From Gammaproteobacteria bacterium (GTDB lineage: Bacteria; Pseudomonadota; Gammaproteobacteria; Burkholderiales; Thiobacillaceae), in contig JAHJNP010000043.1 in the NCBI GenBank assembly GCA_018820745.1, forward strand, positions 1 to 15,739: a stretch of 15,739 nt of DNA. The letters run 5' to 3'. The notes below the pieces were generated by a model, which was given only the letters and a program-made list of their open reading frames with translations, did not search any database and had not been told where the DNA came from. This document shows positions 4,186-11,716 of this stretch, in pieces (within the stretch, counting starts at the first letter, position 1; every line of letters starts with the position of its first letter). A program made the position numbers and the translations under genes.

Positions 4186-6885
4186 CTACTTCAGGGCATT
4201 GCCGACGACTTCGGCGACGTCTTTCGCCAGCCCCTCGCAGGTCGCGATCCGCTCCAGCGCGGCGCGCGAGTGGCCCTGGCGCACGGCATCGAACTGGCGC
4301 CAGCGGTCGAAGCTGCGCGCCAGGCGCGACGCCACCTGCGGGTTGATCGCCTGCAGCTCGATGATGACGTCGGCCGCCAGCGCGTAGCCGCTGCCGTCGG
4401 CCGCATGGAAGTGGCGCGGGTTGGCGCCGCAGAAGCTGCGCACCAGGGCATAGACCTTGTTCGGATTCTTCAGGTCGAAGGCCGGGTGCTGCATCAGTTC
4501 GCGCACCCGCGCCGCGGTGCCGGGCAGGCGCGACGTCGCCTGGACCTGCAGCCACTTGTCGACCACCAGCGCCTCGTCCTGCCAGTGCGCGTAAAACGCC
4601 GCGAGCGCGGTGTCGCGTTCGGGCAGGTCGAGGTTGGCCAGCGTGGCGAGCGCCGCGATGACGTCGGTCATGTTGCCGCCGTCATCGAACTGCGCCAGCA
4701 GGCGCGGCAGCACGGCGTCGCGCAAATAGATGTCGTCGCTTTCGGCCAGGTAGCCGAGGCAGAGGTTGCGCAAGGCGCGGCGGCCGACCTGCGCGCCGTC
4801 CGGGGCGTAGGGTTCGGCCGGCGCGAGCGCGGTCCACACGGTTTCGAATCGGTCGCGCAACTGGGTGGCGAGGTGGCGCCGCAGCTTGACGCGGGCGCGA
4901 TGGATCGCCTCGGGGTCGATAATCTCGCCGCGGCCGGCCACGTCCTCGGCCAGCACCTGCTCGGCCGGCAGCACCAGTGCCTCGGCGGCGAGCGCAGGGT
5001 CGTGGGTGAGGCCGGTGTCGAGCACGCGGCCGCAGGCGGCGACGAAGTCCGCCGGAATCCAGCGGGCGCCCTCGCCGCCGGCTTTGATGCCGGCGAGCAG
5101 AACGCGGGTGGCGAGGCGCTGGCCGGCCTCCCAGCGGTTGAACGCATCGGCGTCGTGCGCCATCAGGTGGGCGAGCTCGGTGTCGGTCTGCTCGAACTCA
5201 AGCTGCACCGGCGCGGAAAAGTCGCGCAGCAGCGAGACGACCGGCGCCGCCGCAATGTCCTCGAAGACAAAGGGTTGAGTGGCAGCAGTGAGCGACAGCA
5301 CGCGCGTGGTGCCGGCGTGCGCGGGCTCGCCGGCCAGGCGCAGCGGCGCGTCGGTGCCGTCGGGCAGCACCAGGCCCAGCGCCACCGGAATGTGCAGCGG
5401 GCCTTCGACGATCGGCATGCCCGCATCCTTGAGGCGCTGCTCGTAGGCGGTCGGCGCGAGGCTTTGCGTGAGGGTCAGCGTGTAGCGCCCGGCCGCTGCG
5501 TCCCATGCCCCCTCGGCTTTCAGGCGCGGCGTGCCGGCGCGGGCGTACCAGCGGCGGAACTGGGTGAGGTCGACCCCGGAGGCATCCTGCATGGCGGAAA
5601 CAAAGTCCTCGCAGGTGACGGCCTGGCCGTCGTGGCGCTGGAAATACAGATCCATGCCGGCGCGAAACCCCGCGCGCCCGAGCAGGGTGTGGATCATGCG
5701 CACGACTTCGGCGCCCTTGTTGTAGACGGTGGCGGTGTAGAAGTTGTTGATCTCGGCGTAGGACGCCGGGCGCACCGGATGCGCCATCGGGCCGGCATCC
5801 TCGGGGAACTGGCCGACGCGCAGGGCGCGCACTTCCTGGATGCGGGTGACGGCGCGCGAATGCGTGTCGGCGCCGAACTCCTGGTCGCGGAAGACGGTAA
5901 GGCCCTCTTTCAGCGAGAGCTGGAACCAGTCGCGGCAGGTGACGCGGTTGCCGGTCCAGTTGTGGAAATACTCGTGGGCGACGACGCGGTCGATGGCCTG
6001 GTAGTCGGCGTCGGTCGCGGTGTCGGGGCGGGCCAGCACGTACTTGGTGTTGAAGATGTTGAGGCCCTTGTTCTCCATCGCCCCCATGTTGAAGTCGCCC
6101 ACCGCGACGATCATGTAGTGGTCGAGGTCCATCTCCAGGCCGAAGCGTTCTTCGTCCCAGCGCATCGATTTCTTCAGCGCCGCCATGGCGTGGCCGCACT
6201 GGTCGAGCTTGCCGGGCTCGACATAGATCGCGAGGCGGACCGTGCGGCCCGACCCGGTGACGAATTCATCCTCCAGCATGTCCAGCTTGGCGGCGACCAG
6301 CGCGAACAGGTAGGCCGGCTTGGGGAATGGGTCTTCCCAACGCGCCCAGTGGCGCGAGGCGTCGTCCTCGCAGGGGCCGGATGCAACCAGGTTGCCGTTC
6401 GACAGCAGCTGCGGGAAGCGCTCGCGCTCGGCCTCGACGATGCAGGTGAAGCGCGCCATCACGTCGGGGCGGTCGGGGAAGAAGGTGATGCGGCGAAAGC
6501 CCTGGGCCTCGCATTGGGTGAAGTAGCCGTCCGTCGAACGATAGAGGCCGGAAAGCTGGGTGTTCGCGTCCGGCTCGATGCGCACCACGGTTTCGAGCAC
6601 GAAGGCATCCGGCAGCGGGCCGGCGATGGCAAGCGTGTCATCGGCAACGGTATAGCGCGCGGGATCGAGCGCGTCGCCGTCGAGGCTGATCGCCTGCAAG
6701 GCGAGCGCCTCGCCATTCAGAACGAGCGCGCCGCCGGCCCCCTGCGGATTGCGCCGGCAGGCCAGCCGGGCGCGGACTTCGGCGTGGCCCGGATGGATCG
6801 CGACATGGAGATCGACCGTGTCGACCCGCCAGGCGGGGACCGTGTAGTCACTGAGGAAGATCGTGTTCGGGGTGTCGGTGCGCAT
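4186..6885 (-). CDS. pepN: Aminopeptidase N (M1 family zinc metallopeptidase)
   Basis: This is an 899-residue protein, the usual size of bacterial PepN. It removes N-terminal amino acids from peptides in the cytoplasm. Both M1 hallmarks are present: the exopeptidase motif GAMEN (268-272) and the zinc site HEYFH (304-308), with the third ligand Glu327 in SLKEGLT 19 residues after His308. The N-terminal beta domain (IFLSDYTVPAW...) and the QCEAQGFRRITFFPDRPDVM segment (124-143) are typical of the PepN branch. The C-terminal helical domain is complete and ends NALK. ATG at 6885 is preceded by CAGGAA at good distance. The upstream ferritin-fold gene ends in a terminator, so pepN probably has its own promoter in the short gap. 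Very confident. Confidence 0.98.
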   Translation of the reverse strand: MRTDTPNTIFLSDYTVPAWRVDTVDLHVAIHPGHAEVRARLACRRNPQGAGGALVLNGEALALQAISLDGDALDPARYTVADDTLAIAGPLPDAFVLETVVRIEPDANTQLSGLYRSTDGYFTQCEAQGFRRITFFPDRPDVMARFTCIVEAERERFPQLLSNGNLVASGPCEDDASRHWARWEDPFPKPAYLFALVAAKLDMLEDEFVTGSGRTVRLAIYVEPGKLDQCGHAMAALKKSMRWDEERFGLEMDLDHYMIVAVGDFNMGAMENKGLNIFNTKYVLARPDTATDADYQAIDRVVAHEYFHNWTGNRVTCRDWFQLSLKEGLTVFRDQEFGADTHSRAVTRIQEVRALRVGQFPEDAGPMAHPVRPASYAEINNFYTATVYNKGAEVVRMIHTLLGRAGFRAGMDLYFQRHDGQAVTCEDFVSAMQDASGVDLTQFRRWYARAGTPRLKAEGAWDAAAGRYTLTLTQSLAPTAYEQRLKDAGMPIVEGPLHIPVALGLVLPDGTDAPLRLAGEPAHAGTTRVLSLTAATQPFVFEDIAAAPVVSLLRDFSAPVQLEFEQTDTELAHLMAHDADAFNRWEAGQRLATRVLLAGIKAGGEGARWIPADFVAACGRVLDTGLTHDPALAAEALVLPAEQVLAEDVAGRGEIIDPEAIHRARVKLRRHLATQLRDRFETVWTALAPAEPYAPDGAQVGRRALRNLCLGYLAESDDIYLRDAVLPRLLAQFDDGGNMTDVIAALATLANLDLPERDTALAAFYAHWQDEALVVDKWLQVQATSRLPGTAARVRELMQHPAFDLKNPNKVYALVRSFCGANPRHFHAADGSGYALAADVIIELQAINPQVASRLARSFDRWRQFDAVRQGHSRAALERIATCEGLAKDVAEVVGNALK

Positions 6886-6925
6886 GGGGCGTTCCTGAAA
6901 AAACGTTCAAAACAGCGGGTGCCGC

Positions 6926-6946
6926 AAAAAAAGCCAGCACCTGGCT
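6926..6946 (-). terminator. Rho-independent terminator of the ferritin-fold gene
   Basis: Read on the minus strand, AGCCAG-GTG-CTGGCT is a perfect 6-bp stem followed directly by a run of T (A6926-A6932 on the plus strand). It lies 26 bases past the stop of the ferritin-fold gene and 41 bases before the pepN start, and so separates the two genes. Confidence 0.75.
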
Positions 6947-6971
6947 GGCCTGACGGGCGGCTGGGCGGGCG

Positions 6972-7805
6972 TCAGGCTGCTGCCGCCAGCATCTGCTTGC
7001 GGTACTTGTTGAGTTCGCGCACGTTCTCGAAGGGCTGGCCCAGCAGGCTCGACAGGTTGCGGAGAATGCCGCCCACCACCTTGTTTTCCCAGGTAGCGTC
7101 GAAGCAGATCTGTTCGTCGAGCCAGTGTTCCAGCCATTCCGGATTGGGCAGGCGCGACTGGATGGTGTCCTGCGGGAACAGGGCTTCGTTGACGTGCAGG
7201 TTGGTGGGGTGCAGCGCCTTGTCGGAGCGCTGGCTCGACGCCATCAGGAAACCGATCTTGGCGAACGCGGCGGCCACGCCCGGCCCACCCTGCTTCAGCG
7301 CGCGCTTCATGTATTGCAGGTAGGCGCCGCCGTGGCGGCCCTCATCCCTTGAAATGGTTTCGTAGATGAACTTGATCACCGGCTCGGTGTGCCATTCCGA
7401 GGCGCGCTTGTACCACTGGGTGAGGCGCACTTCGCCGCAAAAATGCAGCATCAGGGTTTCCATCGGCGGCGCCGGGTCGAACGGAAAACGGACCGCGTGC
7501 AGCTCTTCCTCGGTCGGTGCGAATTCGGGCCTGAAGCGGCGCAGGTATTCCATCAGCACCAGCGCGTGCTTCTGCTCCTCGTAGAACCAGATCGACATGA
7601 AGGCGGAAAAGTCGCTGTCGTGCACGAAGTCGCGCAGGAACATCTCGGTGGCCGGCAGCGCCGCCCACTCGGTGATGGCGTTCATCTTGATCGTCAGCGC
7701 CTGCTCGTCGGTGAGCTTGCCGGCGTCGAACGTGTCCCACGGAATGTCGGTTTCCATGTTCCAGCGGGCGCGTTCGAGGGATTTGAAGAGGTCGATGTAG
7801 AGCAT
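6972..7805 (-). CDS. Ferritin-fold di-iron protein, acyl-ACP desaturase-like
   Basis: This is a 277-residue protein. A di-iron four-helix-bundle ligand set is visible: Glu46 in AITEWAALP, Glu77 and His80 in WFYEEQKHALVLMEYL, Glu125 in CGEVRLTQWY, Glu155 and His158 in SRDEGRHGGAYLQYM. The E...EExKH...E...DExRH order is that of the acyl-ACP desaturase / ribonucleotide-reductase-like superfamily. That suggests an oxygen-activating enzyme or a relative of the type-2 fatty acid desaturases rather than an iron-storage ferritin. The substrate cannot be read from sequence. ATG at 7805 is used; its ribosome binding site is weak, and Met17 (METDIPWDTF) is an alternative. It has its own terminator, so it is probably monocistronic or follows the small upstream ORF. 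Confidence 0.85.
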   Translation of the reverse strand: MLYIDLFKSLERARWNMETDIPWDTFDAGKLTDEQALTIKMNAITEWAALPATEMFLRDFVHDSDFSAFMSIWFYEEQKHALVLMEYLRRFRPEFAPTEEELHAVRFPFDPAPPMETLMLHFCGEVRLTQWYKRASEWHTEPVIKFIYETISRDEGRHGGAYLQYMKRALKQGGPGVAAAFAKIGFLMASSQRSDKALHPTNLHVNEALFPQDTIQSRLPNPEWLEHWLDEQICFDATWENKVVGGILRNLSSLLGQPFENVRELNKYRKQMLAAAA

Positions 7806-7879
7806 GTCGGTTGGGGGCGCGGTAGGGTCAAAATGCTAGCCGGTACGCCATTGTTGACGGGACGGGTGCCATTTTAGTT

Positions 7880-8113
7880 TCAAACGGCCGGCTTGCCGTC
7901 CTTTGCGCTCCGCCAGCCGGACAGGCAGTCGAACAGGTCCTTGAATTCGGGCACCAGGCACACGCCGTCGATCGGCTTGCGGATCGGCCAGGAGCCGGGC
8001 AGCAACGCCAGCATCAAGGACTTCTGCGAGACCCGATTCGAGGTCGATTTCCCGCTGTTTCCCCGACCGGCACGCGGCCATCCGCCGAATTGATAGCGTC
8101 CGGGAAGTGGCAT
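7880..8113 (-). CDS. Possible small hypothetical protein
   Basis: This is an open frame of 77 codons from ATG 8113. The last ~45 codons (MLALLPGSWPIRKPIDGVCL to GKPAV) have a strongly GC-biased third codon position, as the neighbouring genes do. The same stretch in other frames does not, which argues that it is or was coding. A shorter product would start at ATG 8014. I do not recognise the family. A P-loop-like string (GRGNSGKST) occurs near residue 17, but nothing else of a GTPase or ATPase follows. The frame runs antisense to the likely promoter of the SUMF1-like gene. It could be a genuine small gene or the remnant of a larger one. Confidence 0.35.
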   Translation of the reverse strand: MPLPGRYQFGGWPRAGRGNSGKSTSNRVSQKSLMLALLPGSWPIRKPIDGVCLVPEFKDLFDCLSGWRSAKDGKPAV

Positions 8114-8116
8114 AAT
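8090..8116 (+). promoter_or_regulatory. Possible promoter of the SUMF1-like gene
   Basis: TTGATA (8090-8095) and CATAAT (8111-8116) are good hexamers with a rather short 15-base spacer. They lie 28 bases before the ATG at 8145, so the leader would be only about 20 bases, and no clear ribosome binding site is seen. Confidence 0.42.
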
Positions 8117-8144
8117 CAAATCCCCCTGTTCGCTTCCGACCCCG

Positions 8145-9017
8145 ATGAATCCCGACCGCACCCACATTGCACCGCCCAACACGTTTGCCCTGTCCGAAGG
8201 TGAGTTGATCGCGCTACAGGCTCAGGCCGCGCAAGCGCTGGGCTTGCCGGACGTGCATTTTTACGACGCGCTCTCCGACGGCAGCGCCGCACCGGGCCTC
8301 GCGGTCATTCCCGCAGGCACCTTCGAATACGGCGCCGCGCCGGAGGAGACGGCCCCCGATGAGGAGCGCCCGCGCAAAGCCGCACTGATCGAGCGCAGCT
8401 TTGCCATCGGGGTGAATCCTGTCACCACCGAAGAATTCGAGGCCTATGCCCGCGCCAGCGGCTGGGAGCCTCGCGAGGAACTGCTGTGGCTGTCGGGCCG
8501 CATGCCGGTAATCGATGTGCGGCAGAGCGACGCGCTCGATTACTGCGCTTGGCTGTCCAGCGAAACCGGCCAGCACTACCGCTTGCCCACCGAGCTGGAA
8601 TGGGAATATGCCTGCCGTGCAGGGGCCGCCACGGCCTACCCGCACGGCGACAAGATCGGCCCGGACGAAGCGGTCTACAACGTCAGAAAAGAGCTTGATG
8701 CAGCACGCTCCCAAAGTTCGCACCCCGTGACGAGCCGCATGGCCCGCTGCGGCGTGATGGAGGCAGGCAAGCTGCGCCCCAATCGCTGGGGCCTCTTCGA
8801 CATGCCCGGCAATGTGTGGGAATTCACTGCCAGCCCGTGGACCCGGGACCATATGAGCCTGCCCGATCGCCCCCAGGCCGGCGGCCCGCAGGCCGTCGTC
8901 ACCAAGGGCGGTTCCTGGTTCGATGGCCCCGAGGACTGCCGCGCCGCTGCACGCCGGCGCCGGCTGGAAAGCGAACTCGACATTAATCTGGGCTTTCGCG
9001 TAGTACGTGAGGTTTAG
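8145..9017 (+). CDS. SUMF1/formylglycine-generating-enzyme-fold protein
   Basis: This is a 290-residue protein. After an N-terminal stretch of about 50 residues it carries the FGE-sulfatase (SUMF1) fold: VIPAGTFEYG (54-63), NPVTTEEFEAYARASGW, ALDYCAWLSSETGQHYRLPTELEWEYACRAG (130-160), NRWGLFDMPGNVWEFTASPW (213-232), and the end TKGGSWFD...CRAAARRRR...LGFRVVRE. True FGEs use two cysteines near the C-terminus to oxidise a sulfatase cysteine. Here Cys265 (PEDCRAA) falls where the second would be, but the first position is Asp260 (SWFDG). A canonical FGE activity is therefore unlikely, and a structural or other role in the broad family fits better. No sulfatase gene is in view. The downstream diguanylate cyclase starts 60 bases later on the same strand. 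Confidence 0.9.
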   Translation: MNPDRTHIAPPNTFALSEGELIALQAQAAQALGLPDVHFYDALSDGSAAPGLAVIPAGTFEYGAAPEETAPDEERPRKAALIERSFAIGVNPVTTEEFEAYARASGWEPREELLWLSGRMPVIDVRQSDALDYCAWLSSETGQHYRLPTELEWEYACRAGAATAYPHGDKIGPDEAVYNVRKELDAARSQSSHPVTSRMARCGVMEAGKLRPNRWGLFDMPGNVWEFTASPWTRDHMSLPDRPQAGGPQAVVTKGGSWFDGPEDCRAAARRRRLESELDINLGFRVVREV

Positions 9018-9077
9018 CATTGTCGACGAAGCTTGCGGAATAACGGCCCGCTCAACAACAGGTTGGGGAACATGAGC

Positions 9078-9974
9078 ATGTCTGACCTGCCCACCGAAAC
9101 CGACACCTTCGTCACCGAGCTCGATGCGGCTGTCGAGGCGCATATGAACTGGACCCGCCGCATTCTCCGCTGCGCCGTGCTGCGCTCGACGCCCGGCGAG
9201 GATGTGCTCGATCCCATGGCGCACACCCTGTGCCGTTTCGGCGCCTGGTTCGCGGAAAACCGGGCCCAGTTCGTGGCGCTGGATGCACCTGCCGCCCACC
9301 GGGTCGAAGTGGTGCACCAAACCATGCATGACGCCATCCGATCGCTGTGCGCCCAGGTCATGGGCGGCGCATCGGGGCACCTCGTTGATCTGGACTGTTT
9401 TGAACGGTCGCAAACCGAACTGATCGGCCTGCTGGCCAGTTTCAAGACCCTGATCCTGTCCAGCGCCGTGCGAAGCGACCCGCTGACCGGACTGCCCCTG
9501 CGCTACGGCATCGAGAACGACTACACGCTTTACCAGAAGGAAGCCCGGCGCAACCGCAGCCTGCTGTATGTCGTGTTGATCGATGTGGACCATTTCAAGC
9601 CGATCAACGACACCTATGGGCATCACGTGGGCGACCTGGTGTTGCGCCACCTCGCCAACACCCTGAAGCAGAGCCTGCGCATCGACGAACCGCTGTACCG
9701 GTATGGCGGGGAAGAGTTTCTCTGGCTGCTGAAATGCAAATCCACCGAAGAGGCCATCCAGTCCGCACGCCGCGTCCTGGCGACCGTTGGCACGACCCCG
9801 GTGCCGGTCGCTGACGATGAAATTTTGAGGCTGACCGTTACCATGGGGCTGGCGCTGGCCGGCGAAATGGAAGATCTGGCCAGCGTCGTCAAGCGGGCCG
9901 ATCAGGCGCTTTACCAAGGGAAAAACAGCGGACGCGATCGCTACGTGATTGCTAGTCCCGACCTGGCTTTTTAG
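9078..9974 (+). CDS. dgcZ: Diguanylate cyclase with N-terminal zinc-binding CZB domain (DgcZ-like)
   Basis: This is a 298-residue protein. ATG 9078 is chosen because GGGGA (9065-9069) lies 8 bases upstream; ATG 9072 is also in frame but too close. The N-terminal half matches the CZB domain of E. coli DgcZ (YdeH). The zinc ligands are His22 (EAHMNW), Cys52 (LCRFGAWF), His80 and His84 (HQTMH), nearly the same numbering as in E. coli. The C-terminal GGDEF domain has DPLTGLPLR (134-142), IDVDHFKPINDTYGH (168-182) and the active-site motif GGEEF (210-214). The product is expected to make c-di-GMP from two GTP in the cytoplasm, with activity reduced by zinc as known for DgcZ. The I-site position reads RIDE (201-204) rather than RxxD. 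It may be co-transcribed with the SUMF1-like gene. Confidence 0.94.
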   Translation: MSDLPTETDTFVTELDAAVEAHMNWTRRILRCAVLRSTPGEDVLDPMAHTLCRFGAWFAENRAQFVALDAPAAHRVEVVHQTMHDAIRSLCAQVMGGASGHLVDLDCFERSQTELIGLLASFKTLILSSAVRSDPLTGLPLRYGIENDYTLYQKEARRNRSLLYVVLIDVDHFKPINDTYGHHVGDLVLRHLANTLKQSLRIDEPLYRYGGEEFLWLLKCKSTEEAIQSARRVLATVGTTPVPVADDEILRLTVTMGLALAGEMEDLASVVKRADQALYQGKNSGRDRYVIASPDLAF

Positions 9975-10052
9975 GTCTGCGTGCTGTTCGTCTGCGGCCT
10001 GGCTGATTGCCGTGTCCGATAAAGCCGAAGTCGGGCTTGAAAACGGCCTGGA

Positions 10053-10077
10053 GATGGGCCGCGGATCCGCGCCCATC
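10053..10077. terminator. Symmetric hairpin between convergent genes (possible two-way terminator)
   Basis: GATGGGC (10053-10059) pairs perfectly with GCCCATC (10071-10077). Inside, GCGG (10061-10064) pairs with CCGC (10067-10070), leaving one bulged C. It lies in the 127-base gap between the diguanylate cyclase stop and the renalase-like stop. No T-run flanks it on either strand, so the terminator role is inferred from position. Confidence 0.45.
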
Positions 10078-10101
10078 GCCTGAAGCCCAAGAACCCAGCG
10101 C

Positions 10102-11124
10102 TCAGATCACCAGCTCTTCCCTGGCCTGAATCAGCGCCTGCGCCAGTCTCACGCCGCTTTCCCACGCACGCTCGACCCCTGCACCGGCGATGCCGTCGCC
10201 GATCAGGGCGACCCGGTTTTCGCGATCGCCCAGCCAGAAACCGCCGACCGTGGATTCCGGTTGGGCGTAGCGCCACAGATGGGTCGCTTCGACCTCGACC
10301 GGCCACGGCAGGCCCAGCAGGCCCATCAGGGCCGAGGCTGCGCGGGTGCTGGCTTCTTCGATCGAGGCGTCGAGGTAGGTTTCGGCAAATTCATGGCTGC
10401 TGTGCACCGCCCACAGGCCGGGGCCGTCGGCAGTCTGGCGCACCGCCAGACTGAGCAGATGGTCGTCGAACTTGATGACGTCGGCCTCGGGGCCGCCTTC
10501 CCAGCGCATCAGAAACGACCAGATCGGGCGGTAACGCACCTCGCCCAGGCGTTCGCGCAGTAGCGGCAGCGCGTCGAGCAGGGGAATGGCCTGCGGGGTG
10601 GGCACGCTGCAGATCACGCAGTCGAAATCGCCGAACACCCGGCCGTCTTCCAGGGTGATGGTGCGTGGCTGCAGGGTGGCAACACGCGCTTGGGTGTGCA
10701 GGCGCGCGTTGCCCAGCAGCTGGTGCACCAGTTGCGAAGGTTCGATGGTGGGCCGGTAATGGTTTTGCAGCTGCACCTGCGACCACGACAGGTTGGCGCG
10801 CCCTTGCAGGACATCGCCCCGCACCGGGGCCAGCCAGCCCTGGCGCGCCCAGTCGCGCAGCTGGCTGCGGAAGGGCTCGCGCTTGGCCGAAAAAAATGGG
10901 CTTCCCAGCGTGGCCCAGCCCTGTTCGGTGCGCCGGGTCGACAAACGCCCGCCCGCGCCGTGGGCCTTGTCGAACACCGCCACATCCCAGCCCGCTGCGG
11001 CAAGCGTTCCCGCGCAGCTGGCGCCGGCGATGCCCGCCCCAACAATGCCTGCCCTGAGCGTGGTTCTTGACGCTTTGGCGTTTTCAGCGTCGCGGTCTGT
11101 CCCTTGCGGCTGGCGTTTTGTCAT
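10102..11124 (-). CDS. Renalase-like NAD(P)/FAD-dependent oxidoreductase
   Basis: This is a 340-residue protein. After a polar leader of about 23 residues comes an FAD-binding Rossmann fold: AGIVGAGIAGASCAGTLAAAG (GxGxxG at 29-34), then VAVFDKAHGAGGRLSTRR (48-65), the usual GxxxGGR sequel of the amine-oxidase/renalase group. A C-terminal segment RVALIGDGIAGAGVERAWESG matches the second FAD contact of these flavoproteins. Bacterial renalase-like enzymes oxidise isomeric dihydronicotinamides. Whether this one does so is not shown by sequence, and the general class is safer than the specific reaction. ATG 11124 has AAGGG about 10 bases upstream. The gene stands alone between convergent dgcZ and the upstream operon. 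A perfect hairpin (11154-11176) lies in its leader. Confidence 0.88.
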   Translation of the reverse strand: MTKRQPQGTDRDAENAKASRTTLRAGIVGAGIAGASCAGTLAAAGWDVAVFDKAHGAGGRLSTRRTEQGWATLGSPFFSAKREPFRSQLRDWARQGWLAPVRGDVLQGRANLSWSQVQLQNHYRPTIEPSQLVHQLLGNARLHTQARVATLQPRTITLEDGRVFGDFDCVICSVPTPQAIPLLDALPLLRERLGEVRYRPIWSFLMRWEGGPEADVIKFDDHLLSLAVRQTADGPGLWAVHSSHEFAETYLDASIEEASTRAASALMGLLGLPWPVEVEATHLWRYAQPESTVGGFWLGDRENRVALIGDGIAGAGVERAWESGVRLAQALIQAREELVI

Positions 11125-11153
11125 GTCTGTCTACCCTTATTCGTGAGCATGAG

Positions 11154-11176
11154 GTGGCGACGTGCGTGGTCGCCAC
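11154..11176 (-). promoter_or_regulatory. Perfect 8-bp inverted repeat upstream of the renalase-like gene
   Basis: GTGGCGAC (11154-11161) and GTCGCCAC (11169-11176) form a perfect stem with a 7-base loop, 29 bases before the start codon. It could be an operator, a leader hairpin, or a terminator for the upstream operon without a U-tract. Nothing further decides between these. Confidence 0.35.
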
Positions 11177-11287
11177 GCAGCGCGCTCGGCCTGTTCTGAA
11201 CGACGCCCCCCTGATATCAGACTCAACTCTATCAGCAAACTCTTAATTACCGACTCAATGACCCTGATCCCGTTAATGAAGACGCGC

Positions 11288-11716
11288 TCAGGTCAGGCGC
11301 TTTTGCATCGCCACGTGCGGAATGCCCGCCTCTTCGTATTCTTCCCCCACCGCGACGAAGCCTGCACGCACGTAAAAATCGGCCGCGTGCGTCTGCGCGC
11401 TGATCTGGGCCACTGCGTGTCCACGCGCCTGCGCCGCGTCCAGCACCGCCGCCAGCAAGGCGCGTCCAACGCCGCGTCTGCGCCAGGCCGGCAGCACCGC
11501 CATGCGGCCAATGTGACCGTCGGGTAGCAGGCGGGCGCAGCCGATGGCTTCACCCTGATCGTCGACGGCGAGCAGTTGCAGGGCGCCGGGATCGTCGGCG
11601 TCCCACTCCAGCGCCTCGGGCACGCCCTGCTCGTCGATGAACACTGCACGCCGGACGTGGGTCAACCGTGCCTGCTCGTGCGCCCAGTCGGTGAGCAGGA
11701 TGCGGAAATCAGACAT
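11288..11716 (-). CDS. GNAT family N-acetyltransferase (ElaA/YjcF type)
   Basis: This is a 142-residue protein. The start is ATG 11716, which gives the normal family N-terminus; the open frame extends further but overlaps the MFS gene. VRRAVFIDEQGVPEALEWDADD (21-42) is the hallmark of the ElaA/YjcF branch. The acetyl-CoA pyrophosphate loop is RRRGVGRAL (79-87), preceded by GRMAVLPAW, and HAADFYVRAGFVAVGEEYEEAGIPHVAM (110-137) completes the fold. It would transfer acetyl from acetyl-CoA to an unknown amine. It overlaps the end of the MFS gene by 8 bases and is the last gene of the ABC-MFS-GNAT operon. Confidence 0.92.
   Translation of the reverse strand: MSDFRILLTDWAHEQARLTHVRRAVFIDEQGVPEALEWDADDPGALQLLAVDDQGEAIGCARLLPDGHIGRMAVLPAWRRRGVGRALLAAVLDAAQARGHAVAQISAQTHAADFYVRAGFVAVGEEYEEAGIPHVAMQKRLT

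Noticed and set aside
4144..7323. Very long plus-strand open frame (about 1059 codons) opposite pepN
   Set aside because: It is the antisense shadow of pepN and the ferritin-fold gene, produced by high GC at third positions. Its translation is Arg/Gly/Val-rich with no domain pattern, and the minus strand has clear catalytic motifs.
8050..8080. P-loop-like GRGNSGKST on the minus strand, resembling the EngB GTPase motif
   Set aside because: No TPGRT switch, DxxG or NKxD motifs follow, and the frame is only 77 codons, so a chance match is more likely.
8214..10076. 620-codon minus-strand open frame opposite the SUMF1-like and diguanylate cyclase genes
   Set aside because: Both plus-strand genes show full family motifs. 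The antisense frame has none and ignores both gene boundaries.
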